Under the pieces are notes generated by a model. The model was not told the origin of the DNA and searched no databases. It saw only the letters and a list, made by a program, of their open reading frames with translations. Both the position numbers and the translations under genes were made by a program. Of a stretch of DNA of 17,558 bases, positions 1 to 10,032 are shown in pieces. Numbering within the stretch: position 1 is the stretch's first letter; every line of letters starts with the position of its first letter. This stretch comes from Cylindrodendrum hubeiense (taxonomy: Eukaryota; Ascomycota; Sordariomycetes; Hypocreales; Nectriaceae). Location of the stretch: positions 1-17,558 of the forward strand of contig JAANBB010000653.1 of NCBI GenBank assembly GCA_014621425.1. Reading direction: 5' to 3'.

Positions 1-3000
1 TTGGCTTGAAGGGGAGGGTAGCGTGATGGATCGAGCTTGTTGATTGGGGCGACGGGAAAGGATCTTTGGGAACGAGGCACGGACATTGTGGTGGCGGTTG
101 GCTGATCTGTTGATCTCGTTGGTGGTATCCGTACTCCGTATACCGATGATGATGGATGGTGTTGAAAGCGGAACCATCCACAAGGCGAGGTGAAGGGGCC
201 GGACGCAGCAGCTGCTGCGTGGCTGAGAGGGTACAGATCGTCGCATGACGGGCTGATACACATTTCATCACGACTATGCATGTTAGCAGGTATACTGGTA
301 TATTCCTGTCTCCCAGGCTCGCTACCGACTGGCCCAAGATACCGGTGAGATAGGTGGATGTGCCCTCCCAAGCCTCCCTACATGACGACTCCTGTCGGTA
401 CAGAGTCAAATGACTGGACTCCCTCACAGATACGGCATTCGACATGGCTCCAAGCCCCCAATTCGCGTCGATATGCAAGCACTCTGGGAGAAACAAGGAA
501 ATTGACCAGAGACAGACGGCGGGCGACTGACTGACTTGGCCTCACCGCAACACCGAAACCCACCGCGTGTTCCCACTCCGCCCAGACTATGTCTCAGCTT
601 TCCACGTTCTCCTTGGACCGCCCTTGACACTGCTCTCGCCGTCACAACATGGCGACCGTGCTCCAGCGTGCCAAGTTACCACTTCTTCGCGTGTCCTATG
701 TTCCGCCGGGGCTTGAAAGCGGGTCACGCCTTCGCACATCCTCATCACCAGCGCCCGAGCTGAGATGAGGTGGAGAGGCGGAGCAGGGCGCGCACATGGT
801 TTGCGGTGATTTTCGGCTCGTTGCTTCTTCTGCTCGGGTAGCGACCTAGCGGCCCGTTGTCGTTTTCGAGATTGGAGGCCCGAGTGCGCGATCCGGGATG
901 ACGGGAAAGCGTGGTTGACGTTATCCAGAACCGCATCGCCTGTAAGCGGACTTCTGCATCGCCCTCTGCGCGCCATGCGCATTCCTGTGTTTGGCTTTCC
1001 CACGGCGGCCATGGCGACAAAGACTCGCAACAGCCACGAGCCGTCTGCCCGGCCAGGAAAGCTTGAGCCTATCCAGCACGTCGCGGGTGCTGCCAATCTT
1101 ACCCAACCCAAGCCTGTCAAGCCCACCAGCATGTCGCCACGTATGGCCACCCTCCACCGCGGAGGCATCCCGCTACTGCACTGGCAGACTGGACCGCGGC
1201 GCTGATTGAGTCCTGGAGCGTCTGCTCTTAGTCAACACCGTGGGCTGGGCACGCTTGCGCCCGCGGCCATGCAGGAGATGCCGTCCTGTTCCCCTGACCA
1301 ACCATCAGCGCGCCAGCGGCGTGCGAGCCAGGACGACAGGTTCAGCTCGCCGGTTCTCCGCCATCCATCCGTCCATCCATCACGCCCTCACACGCTCACT
1401 CCACACACACACAGAGACACGGGGACGCAGAGTCATCATCCATCGTCCATCGGCCTCTAGTGCCGTCGAGGTCTGGATCGCGGCCCAGGGCTTGGGCTCC
1501 GCGTCTGTGCACTCGCTAGGGACGCCAGGCTGCCGATCACAGTTCGGGGGAGGGCATGTGGGCTTGCGGCACAGCGTGGCTCCGGCTGGCGTTCGACAAT
1601 GGGGCATGATCCGACGGACGACGGAGGTGGGTTGGGGGAGATGCGGATGAAACGCTGGAATGCTGGCGCGCTGCCAGAGGCGAGGTTGGTATCAGATCAT
1701 GTCAGATTATGTGTGAATACACTTTCTCGCCTCCAACTCTGGCTGACGCGTGGCAACCAACATTGGCCGCGCAATGGGAGTGGCTGGCCCGTAGCCCACG
1801 ATAGAGTTGCGACTTGATCTGTCACTTCATCAACCAACCGCGTGGTAATTGTGGCACACGCGAACCCCAACCCTCCCTGGAGATCCTTTGGCGGGCTTGC
1901 AAATCCTGTTGCCAAAGCCAATCCCGTCAGCAGCCACATTCGTCGATGGCCTCTGAGCAAGGCCCGGGGAAACGGGGCCACGCCAGCAGTAGGTTAGACC
2001 TTGTGCCCAGGCTCTCAGACTCGGTCCGAGCAGTGGTTCGTGGCTACAAGCTTGCCGCATGGCGCCGCGAATGCCAAAGCCGCAACGCCGTGTCATTCAG
2101 TTCGCTTTGCGGCAAAACCTTCATCAGCATCCTACGAAGAGCTTTCTGGAAACGGCGTAGGATGCGTGAGTTTCGGCGGCCGAGGGAAACTCTGCCTCTG
2201 AAACAACTCTGCATACGAGAAATATGCCGCTGCATTTTTCGCAACTCACACTGTCGCACCATGGCTGACGTCGGTGGCCATGTCAAGTCTGCTAGTTCCA
2301 ATCCAAGGCCCGATGAGTTGGGAAATGGGCCTGGTTCTGGGCTCTGGACCCGCGTGGCCACGTCGAACAGGAGTCGACGGCGCCTTGCCGTCCGTCGCTG
2401 GCGCTAGGAGAGTTTAGACCCGTGAGACACAAGCAGCAATGAATCGACAATTTAGCTGGTGGGGTTACGACGGGACCGAGGACGCGAGAACTGAGACCTC
2501 TCATCTTGGCGTGATTAGTATGCTGGGTGGATATGGAACCACTAAGACAAGGGCGGCTACCCAACGATGGTGGCATCAAGGTTAGAGTATTGGGGACGGA
2601 CGCAGATGAGGCTATCGACGGCGCAGACTTTTTCCCATTCTTTACTATGGGGCGAGGCACGGCAATTATTTTGCGCCAGACCGAGATATGCCCTTGGCAC
2701 TGTAAAACGTAATCTTGGCGGCATGGCGATTGAGGTAAACGCCATGTCAACTCTGTCTGGGCTCTCCCGCGATGCAAGATGAGGACGCGGTTCCGGCCAT
2801 CGACGGAAGTCTAAGCTAATTTCACGACGGGCCCGGCGCCGTGCTTGCGTGATCGAGGCTGGCTTGATGGCTTGGTAGCTTCTTGAGATGCGGCTTAGGG
2901 AACCGGGTGGCCTTATCGGTCGGTGCTGAGTCTAAGTAAGATAGAGCGGCTTAGTCTATCTTCGTGGAGATGGGCATTTGGACCGTCGTTACACTGGGGC

Positions 3001-3049
3001 TGACGTTGGCATGATTGCCACTGAAGACTCATGCATCTGCAGTGCCAAT
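1..3049. other. Gene-free stretch, no supportable coding region
   Basis: I see no convincing gene here. Open frames of up to about 200 codons exist on both strands, but most lack an early ATG, are rich in Arg/Ser/Pro, change frame without splice signals and match no family I know. The left part is GC-rich and holds short simple repeats near 1361-1420. It may be regulatory DNA of a gene beyond the left edge. The most protein-like piece is a plus-strand ORF at 2527-2712 (61 codons, ATG start), which I do not call because it is short and has no context. Confidence 0.5.
1361..1420. repeat. Simple-sequence tracts (CATC)n and (CA)n
   Basis: A CATC/CGTC tetranucleotide run at about 1362-1382 is followed by a CA dinucleotide run at 1402-1412. 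Both are imperfect and short. They are ordinary microsatellites in non-coding DNA; a second short CA run lies at 13351-13363. Confidence 0.8.
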
Positions 3050-3277
3050 TGAAACGACTTGGTAGTATCTGAGGGTGACATACGACACAGTCTTGGTAGA
3101 GTAGGTTTGAAACAACTTGGTAGTATCTGAGGATGACATACGACGCAGTCTTGGTAGAGTAGGGTTGAAACGACCCGGTAACATCTGAGGATGGCATATC
3201 ATGCAGTCTTGATAGAATAGGTTTGAAACGACCCGGTGACATCTGAGGATGGCATATGACAGTCTTCGTAGAGTATG
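3050..3277. repeat. Minisatellite, four copies of a 58-bp unit
   Basis: Copies lie at 3050-3107, 3108-3165, 3166-3223 (58 bp each) and 3224 to about 3277 (shortened by an internal deletion near its middle). A few bases resembling a fifth unit start follow. Copies 1 and 2 differ at four positions. Copies 3 and 4 form a second subfamily, marked by GACCCGG instead of RACTTGG and by GATGGCATAT instead of GATGACATAC. Most differences between copies are transitions. The unit is not a multiple of three, so the open frame that crosses it on the minus strand is not evidence for a protein. The array starts about 80 bp downstream of the DUF7580 stop codon and probably lies in that gene's 3' UTR or just beyond it. 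Confidence 0.92.
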
Positions 3278-3356
3278 CGAAACAAACTCCTGGATATCTC
3301 TCTAGGTGGGTATAGTATCTACAACATTGTACATCCAACTCAAACGCCCTTCGTAG

Positions 3357-5173
3357 TCATGAATCCTCGTCGTTAATGTCGAGACTCGCAATCATCTCCT
3401 CCAAAGACTTGATAACCCCCATGAACACTCTCTCTTGGCCGCTTGTAGTTCCCGCGGTGCATGTGGTATCGTCCTGACCAAGGTATACCAAACATCTGTT
3501 GACAGCATCCCGATACCTTGGTCCGAACATTGATCGTCGTGCTGCTTTTCGAACAGCTAACAAGTCGTCCGGCTCAAACTTCATCCAGTAGTCAATACAG
3601 AGGAGTGAAACTCCAAGGCTGTATAATGTCATATCTCCAATCCCGTGGTAGAGTAGTTCGTCTTCGCTTGCCCCCAGTAGTTTGGGGTCGTTGGACTTGC
3701 GGATGCCCTCCATTTCTTGGTGGCAGGACTGAGTCTGTGAGAACTCAACTCCAAGATGCAGACTTTGAAGCCAAGTATTTGAGTCACCACCATCTGAGAG
3801 GAGTGAAAAATCGTCGATTCGCCAGCATTTATTTAGCCAAGGAGTGCATTGATACGTAAAGGCCGCTTCTGTAACCTTTAGAGCCAACTTCAGACGTTCC
3901 GGTATAGTAAACTGCGTTCCAGGTGAACGGGCGAAGAAATCTTTTAGAGAGAAGACGTTATTTGGGCTCGATGTAATGTCATCGGGCTGGGCGAATGTAT
4001 AGAAACTGTGGCGCCATCTTTCATCGGATTTTGTGTCCAAGTAGCCTAAGTAGTTGTCGTCTTCATACCTGACCGGCCGACTGAGGTCGAGACAGACATC
4101 TTTGCAGGTCTTGTCGTCGTATGGACTCGCGCAAGGTGACGAAGGCCGCCCGGGAGTTAATGGTATATCGCTGGCTGTGGGAAAGGATTGTGTACTGGAC
4201 GTTGAGTTGTCACGTTTGATACGCTTTCTCGCTGGTTGAGCCCCTTCTTGGCTATCTGCCGGAGACTCCGATGGCGTGAGGTAGGAATCTTCCGCTCGAT
4301 TTTGTGTATGAGATTGCACTTTAAGTCTGGCAGGTTCGAAATATCCCATGTCGGTGATGTTTTTGCCGATGATGGATACGAGAAGTTGTGGAGGTCCTAA
4401 GCGATTCATGCTGAGAGAGTCCACGAAGAGGTTTACGGCGTGTTGGCTGTGGTCTTGCTGCCTGCATTGCCAAGCTCCGCAAAGACTATGATAAAGAGAG
4501 CTCGACGCAGATCGGATGGCCTGCATGTTGAACAAAATCTTGTGTCCTTTACGCGTAACGGGCTTGTCGTTTCTAGACAAAGCCAGCTTGTCAAGTCCCT
4601 GAAGTTTTTCCCGCAGAGCGGTAAGGTCTTGAATGAGTTCGCGAAGCTTCTTGGAGGTGTTTTCCCACTCGGTTTCGATAACTGTCAACTTTCCGCGCTT
4701 CTTCAGCCTACGCATAACGTCTTTGAGTCGTTCGCCCTGGACCGCCAAATGTCAGCAGTGTTTCTCTCTTGTTTGGATGAGACGCTTACCTCATGTGTTT
4801 CCGTGCAGCAATCAATTGCCTGGCTCAATTCCACTAGAGCCTCACCGACATCTTCCACAAGGCCCATGCAAACCTCATAGTTGTTTCCCAACCCAGTTCG
4901 TACTTTGCCTTCAAACACAGGGTTGTCCCATTCATTGCAGTCCCCGTTAGACTTCATCTCAAAGATCGTCTGATCATCGAACGCAAAGCGCAAGAGGTAA
5001 TGACACTCCAACTCGAACATGGATCGATTTAAATCGAGCTTCTTCCGCATCTGTTTTAGGACCTTGGAGTAGTGAACGAATGTTTTCAGTTTCGAGTGGA
5101 CTTGTCGATAAGACTTGACTGCCAGCCCTACCAAGGGGATGACCCCCGCGACTCCAAGAACAAGCTCGGCCAT
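3357..5173 (-). CDS. DUF7580 domain-containing protein (two exons)
   Basis: Exon 1 is 5173-4790 and exon 2 is 4736-3357, giving 587 residues. The 53-bp phase-0 intron (4789-4737) starts GTAAGC, has a CTGAC branch point and ends CCAG; without splicing, the second ORF lacks an ATG. I chose the ATG at 5173 because the hydrophobic MAELVLGVAGVIPLVGLAV-like start is typical of the family; an in-frame ATG 15 codons upstream is possible. The order is: hydrophobic helix 1-20; helical region to about 190; Ser/Pro-rich linker with a basic ARKRIKR patch (about 279-334); C-terminal DUF7580 region (about 400-587) with TPWL (426), YSLGVSLL (from 500) and GPRY (533). The last part resembles a decayed kinase C-lobe (helix F) without visible catalytic HRD or DFG motifs. 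The function of DUF7580 proteins is not established; some fungal proteins join this region to HeLo-type cell-death domains. The gene is divergent from the C2H2 gene. Family assignment is by recognition of motifs, not by search. Confidence 0.85.
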
Positions 5174-5510
5174 GACGAGAGAGTTGGCGGATTCAAAGGA
5201 CGAAGGATGAGCGAGCAAGGATGAATTGAAAGTCGACTTGGCTCGTCAGCGAGCCTGGTGGGGGACTGTGAATGGCCCCCAACCACACAGCCTTGTGACC
5301 CCTGCCCACACAACTGCATATTCCGCCTTGGCGACAAGAAAATGGGGCTGAGGGGAGGCTTAGTCCTCCTGTGACCTGACTGCATCCTGTCCTGACTTTA
5401 GGAAATTCTTCATTTGTGCTTGATGAACCTCTCCTGGCGCGACATAAGTATACTTGGAATCATACCGAGCACCCAGAACTAACCACACGACTCATTTTGT
5501 CGAGTGCAGG
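5174..5510. promoter_or_regulatory. Shared divergent promoter of the DUF7580 and C2H2 genes
   Basis: Only 337 bp separate the two start codons, so both genes must take their core promoters from here. Visible elements are an inverted repeat GCTCG-TCAG-CGAGC (5241-5254), followed by a second inverted repeat TGGGGG (5259-5264) and CCCCCA (5276-5281). Stress-response-like pentamers are CCCCT at 5299-5303 and AGGGG at 5351-5355. Binding by a particular factor is inference. The plus-strand leader has a possible 5' UTR intron at 5448-5509 (GTATAC donor, CTAAC branch point at 5479-5483, CAG acceptor one base before the ATG) and a 19-codon upstream ORF at 5423-5482. Confidence 0.6.
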
Positions 5511-8386
5511 ATGGAATCAGAGGAGCCAACCAACCGCGAGGAAACTCCTCCAGGAGGGCCTAGCACTTCGAAGGAGGCTCATACGCGTCCTTGGAAGTGC
5601 CCTGTGTCGACCTGCAAATACCATCAATTTGGCTGGCTCACCGAAAAAGACCTGGAGCGCCACACCAACGATAAACACTCAGAGAGCCCTGCCATGTTCG
5701 AGTGCCTATATACGCCTTGCCCATATAAGTCTAAACGCGAGTCCAATTGCAAGCAGCACATGGAGAAGGTCCACGACTGGACTTATGTCCGGACCAAGGC
5801 TACTGGCAAGATGGCGCCAGAAAACAACGCCAGTACTGCCCAACCGAATATATCGGTTCCTACTACTCTCGGATTTGTCGATTTCGTGCCTCCTTCAGAC
5901 TCTACTCCCCAGATTTCGGAAAACATTTTTGCAATCCACCCGACTAATGAAGCCTTGTTCTCCAATGATATTCAACTGGGTAATCTGGACGACTTCGACC
6001 TGGACTTGGACCTTGTTACCCCTTCTACCGCCCTTGGTAGCTTTGAGTTGTATCCTGCTTACAAGAGCAACTCGACTTTCACCCCAACCGACAAAAACAC
6101 CAACAAACTCCAGACACAAACTATTGCGCCTAAAAAGGCAGACATGCATGACTTCAACTTATTCGCGATGCCTGAACAGATGGCCATGCACCCGGTTAAT
6201 CCCAGTTTGTTGAGTCGACTTTGCCGGGGGTGCATTTCGATGTTTAAACTCGTATTAACTGATCCATCATCAGCCGAACGCCTATCAACACCGGTAATGA
6301 AGAGCATTGGCCGGAGTCAAAGTACATTGATCCTCTGGTCGGATGGCTATGGTGTTGTGGATGGAAAATTGGATGATGTGGTGACCAAATTTTCACTTCT
6401 TCGACGAGAAATGTTCGAGTTTCTGGTCAACATTGGAACCACATTGACTAAAAGTATAACCTTGCTCTTAAGGTAAACATGATAAAATCACTAATTTCCC
6501 ACAGAAATACTACCAAGGCTTGGACTTGACTGCATATTTGAAGCGAGGGTTTTTCAAGCACTTGTCGAAGCTGCCTCCGGCGTGGTCAAGGATTACGACA
6601 CAGTTTTCAACACAATCAGTGACGATGACAGTGAAAGCGACGAAGAAGAGCCTTCAACCTCGGGACTTGGTGAGATGAATGAATATGCCCGTGAGATAGA
6701 GACAGATGTCGAATGTCTCTTGGAGCTTGACACTTTCATTCGAACACCAACACTTGAGCTGTGTACACTGGAATCAGACACGTCGCAATTCTTCCCAATG
6801 ATACATATGGAAAATGACCCCAGAATCTTGGATTCTCTTTTTCACGACCTAATTCATCATCGCTTCCCCAACGTCCCCATCTACCTCGTCAAGCGCTTGG
6901 CTGAAGCCTTTAGGGGTCGTCTATGTTTGGGCAAATCACAGGCGTTATTTGACAAGGTAATGATGGAATCTTCAACAGAGTATCGTAAGTTGGTTGAAAC
7001 ACATTACGGTGAGGATGGGAGGTTACGTATTCCCCATCTTGCCGGGAAGTATAAGAACGGTGAAAGATTTCTTTGCCCAATATGCAAGAACAATGTTCGC
7101 TTACATAGTGACTTACCTTGGGAGTATGTTTCATCTTGAGGATGGGTTGGGTCTCTGCTGATGAAATGCCTAGAGAACATGCCTTCGATGATATGAAACT
7201 TTGGATCTGTCATAAAAAAACATGCAAGTTTGGTTCAAGGCCTTTCGAAAGCCAAGATGAGTGGACGATGCATATGGAAACTGAACACGCGTACGGCGCA
7301 AATTGGTCATTTATTATGTGCACATTCTGCCATGAAAAAATAGGTAGCGGGAAGGTTTCAATTCGCCAACACCTAGACTTTCATATGAGCGAGGCTAGTA
7401 TGGTTGCTACGGAGGCGGCTGCGGCATACAGAGGGCTACCGATCAAATGGCGAAAAGAATCATCGAAGAAAAAGTCCACGACGCAGCTTGATGACCAAGC
7501 TCTCTCCTCGAATGTGAAGGAGGTTGAGAAGAACCGAGCAGAGATCACAAATAACGCGGACCTGAGGTTGACGGAGCAAGATGTACATGAAAGCGCCAAA
7601 CTTGGTGAGACGTCACACAGATCTTCCGACCCGGAGGAGCTGATCAAAACAGCGAGGAGAAAAGAGAAAGGGAAGGGAATTATGAAGGAAGAAGATTCGA
7701 AGGAAGCCCTGGAACATGGAGTGAGCGACCTGGGCGCCAAGAACGCAAACGAGGAAAAGAGTGAATTCTCAGCACGGGGAGAGCTCTGGCCAACGGGTGA
7801 AGGCAGAGAGCATAGTCTTTCAGACCCAGATCAGAGACTTCAGGATGACTACCGGGAAACCTTTTATCGAGGGAATACGAAGACGCCAGCTCTAGGCCCG
7901 CAGCTGCCTTTTCCACGCACCACCGCATCGCTCAATGTATCGCCATTGGTCCCAGTCGATCCGAGGCCATCTGAAGCCCCTCAGTCTGCTATCACTTCAA
8001 AAGCCCCTGATGGTCCTCAGCGGGATAAAAGTCCCCTGATTATGCATGAGGTGAGTTAGTCGTGGTTAATTGTTCTTGTGTGAGAACCGAAAGGCTCACA
8101 TCACTGTTAGGCATCCAAGATAGCGATGTCAGGGAATGACCCATTAGCTTCTCCCAAATCAGTTCGTCACAGTCGTAGAGAGAATGTAGAGTAAGTGCCC
8201 CCCACCCTCCCGCGATATGAGGGTATGTTTAAGTCATATGGAACTGATATCCTTAGTAGCAGTGGCATTATCATCGAAAACCAGTGGATATCTCGACCTC
8301 TAACTTACGGCTCACTAGTTGTCGAAGAGGACGAGGGCTTCCAGGAGCCAACCGGAAACGGTGATACTAAGCAGGATGACAATTAA
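5511..8386 (+). CDS. Fungal C2H2 zinc-finger protein (five exons)
   Basis: Exons are 5511-6453, 6505-7123, 7174-8050, 8111-8190 and 8257-8386, giving 882 residues. Each intron (50-66 bp) keeps phase and has a plausible donor (GTATAA, GTATGT, GTGAGT, GTAAGT) and a CTNAY-like branch point. In intron 1 a stronger-looking GTAAAC donor at 6473 was rejected because it breaks the frame. Two C2H2 fingers lie at the N-terminus (C30, C35, H51, H56 and C65, C70, H83, H88), followed by a WTYVRTK motif (90-96) seen in a fungal C2H2 family. A helical core (about 245-340) and an acidic DDDSESDEEE patch (354-363) follow. A second zinc cluster has C505/C508/H523, C533/C538/H554/H559 and C570/C573/H587/H591. 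The tail from about 610 is charged, Lys/Glu-rich and probably disordered. The protein is probably nuclear and DNA-binding, but no target is known. The start is the first in-frame ATG; upstream codons in this frame offer only TTG. Exons 4 and 5 are the least certain. Confidence 0.83.
8254..8262 (+). other. Triple tandem splice acceptor (TAG-TAG-CAG)
   Basis: At the end of intron 4 of the C2H2 gene three AG acceptors follow each other at 3-bp spacing (AG ending at 8256, 8259 and 8262). All three keep the reading frame from the GTAAGT donor at 8191. They change the product only by zero, one or two residues (Asp-Ser-Ser-Gly, Asp-Ser-Gly or Asp-Gly). The CTGAT branch-like motif at 8244-8248 lies very close, which usually favours the first AG. 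The sequence is clear; actual alternative use is inference. Confidence 0.6.
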
Positions 8387-8535
8387 AGCTAGGAGAGAAG
8401 TTTTGAAAGAAGTGTGAAGAGTTTGTTCGGGTTTCATTCCTCGCCATGTGTAAGGCAGAAATAGCCCTTCATTTCTCGTGTCCATTGCATGATTCTTCAG
8501 TACTTATTGGTTGATAGTAACGATCATACAAATAA

Positions 8536-8694
8536 CTGACCGAGAGAAATGTATTTGGAGTCCGTGATCTTTGTTCTAAATGCCGCAAAACTATCGATGG
8601 TAACTTGTCAAGGAATAGCACTCTGTTCAGTGATCACAAATGCAAGGATGCAGCTTTTGATGTATTTTCCAGAGTCCAGTTGGCCGAAAACTAA
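8536..8694 (+). other. Exon-like frame with a C-x2-C...H-x-C pattern
   Basis: An open frame of 52 codons, bounded by TAA at 8533 and TAA at 8692, has no ATG. It encodes a CSKCRK motif (codons from about 8572) followed after about 17 residues by DHKC, then a helical end (FDVFSRVQLAEN). This looks like a small zinc-binding tail or a decayed finger. It starts 150 bp after the stop of the C2H2 gene, on the same strand. I could not find a donor in the last C2H2 exon that would join it in phase, so it is either a relic, part of another transcript, or chance. Confidence 0.25.
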
Positions 8695-8946
8695 TTATTC
8701 ACCGGCTCCCTGCATAACTTTACCTACGTTTGACTTGTTTCCGACATATCTCAGCCTCTCTTATCGTCGGGATGAAATGTAGTAAATATTGACTTAGAGA
8801 ATGAAAGAGACTAATGGTACATAAGATTACTCACAAGGCAGCAGTAGATCCCCGTTGCTCCCTAAATCAGACGCCGATGATGGCCATCTGGTACAACGCT
8901 CCACGGGTCAGGAGGCAGATTACTCAGCTGACCCATTGTCTTGCAG

Positions 8947-9150
8947 GTTCCGAATCTGCAATGCATTGATGATGAATTCCCAGGTGAGCTTCCTCAAATT
9001 TGGGATAAAACCCGGTACAGGTATGATCACAAAACACTCAATAATTGCGACGTCACATACCAGCATCCGAACTACAGTCAGGAGGACCCTAAGGCTCGGG
9101 CACCTCGCTTCGAAGCCTCTCTTGCGCTCGTGAACTCGTTTACTGGCTAG
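8947..9150 (+). other. Exon-like frame behind an intron-type 3' end
   Basis: A 67-codon open frame ending in TAG at 9148 begins directly after GCTGAC...TTGCAG, which is a convincing fungal branch point and acceptor. The peptide has mixed, globular-looking composition (for example IDDEFPGELPQIWDK near its start and SLALVNSFTG at its end). No upstream exon with a matching donor was found and I do not recognise the family. It may be the last exon of a decayed gene or a chance frame. Confidence 0.25.
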
Positions 9151-10032
9151 ACCGCGTTCTATCTTTCGATTGGGCACCTCGTATACTGAACCTCGTATTC
9201 CGGAACTCGGCTGACTGGCTCCGCAGTTACGGGCTGTCCTATCGGCTGCTCGGACCCTCGGGGCCCCGCCCTTGTGAAGCGACGCATTAAAAGGGAGGAG
9301 GCCCTCCAGCACCGTGTCTGAGAATTCCCGTCTGACTATTTTTGTTTACGCTTATTGGGTTTTGGGCCTACAAGAGGGTGACGGCTTGTCGCTGTCCCAT
9401 CATCGTTGGTGGCCGAGTCCTCGTATCAGAGCTTGGTCCACTGCGAAGCGACTGCCGCTTAACAGAAATGAAAAGCTGCGAGATAGTCGATACTCTTATG
9501 GGCTATGATGATCAGTGATTCGATGACAATTTACGACGGTCATGGAAAGGGGCCACCCGGCGTTGAGCATTGACAGCCGATGATGGTCGAGGAACACTGA
9601 TGCCTTCCAACACCGAGGACTGCGACGAACCAGCACTGACAGAACAACGTCGACAACTTTGGCAAACACTGCCACTGCTCTCGAACTGTTTGATAGCGAA
9701 GCGGCGATCTTGCGTCTCAATAACCGAGGTAAAGCGTGTTCAGCGCAAAAGCCGAGGATTTCAGCACGGCGATGCCTTGGGTTTCGACAACCTGGAAACG
9801 ACTTGTTCGAAAGGAAACCGATACTCGAGCACTACTGTTCTCGAAAGGAGCTCGATATGTAGACTGACGACAAAAGAGGATGGAAGCGGTCAAAATGACA
9901 GAGTCTCGAGCCTTTACCGGTGCAATCGACGAACGCCGACGACCCAAGAGCTGACCAAAGCAGCACCCTTGAAACGACGAAATCGGATGTCATGACCATC
10001 CTACAGCTTGCGTTTCGTAGAATACGGATTCC

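Noticed and set aside
587..1168. Minus-strand frame of 193 codons
   Set aside because: Arg/Ala/Gly-rich composition, overlapping frames on both strands, no recognisable motif; typical of GC-rich non-coding DNA.
1814..2407. Plus-strand frame of 197 codons
   Set aside because: It begins at TTG, the first ATG comes late, and the product is Arg/Ser-rich without motif or splice context.
2527..2712. Plus-strand 61-codon ORF with ATG and fairly globular composition
   Set aside because: Too short, overlapped by a longer minus-strand frame, and with no family, partner exon or promoter signal; only a transcript could rescue it.
3050..3277. Repeat-induced point mutation as the cause of transitions between minisatellite copies
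   Set aside because: The units are far shorter than the duplications usually targeted, and the changes run in both directions.
2913..3338. Minus-strand frame through the minisatellite
   Set aside because: The 58-bp unit is not a multiple of three, so each copy is read in a different frame; it is a by-product of the repeat.
5416..6213. Plus-strand open frame of 265 codons overlapping the first C2H2 exon
   Set aside because: It lies in another frame of a gene with clear C2H2 motifs, and its own product is Arg/Thr/Leu-rich without features.
6473..6504. GTAAAC donor for the first C2H2 intron
   Set aside because: Joining from here to the acceptor at 6504 gives a stop codon within a few residues; GTATAA at 6454 keeps the frame.
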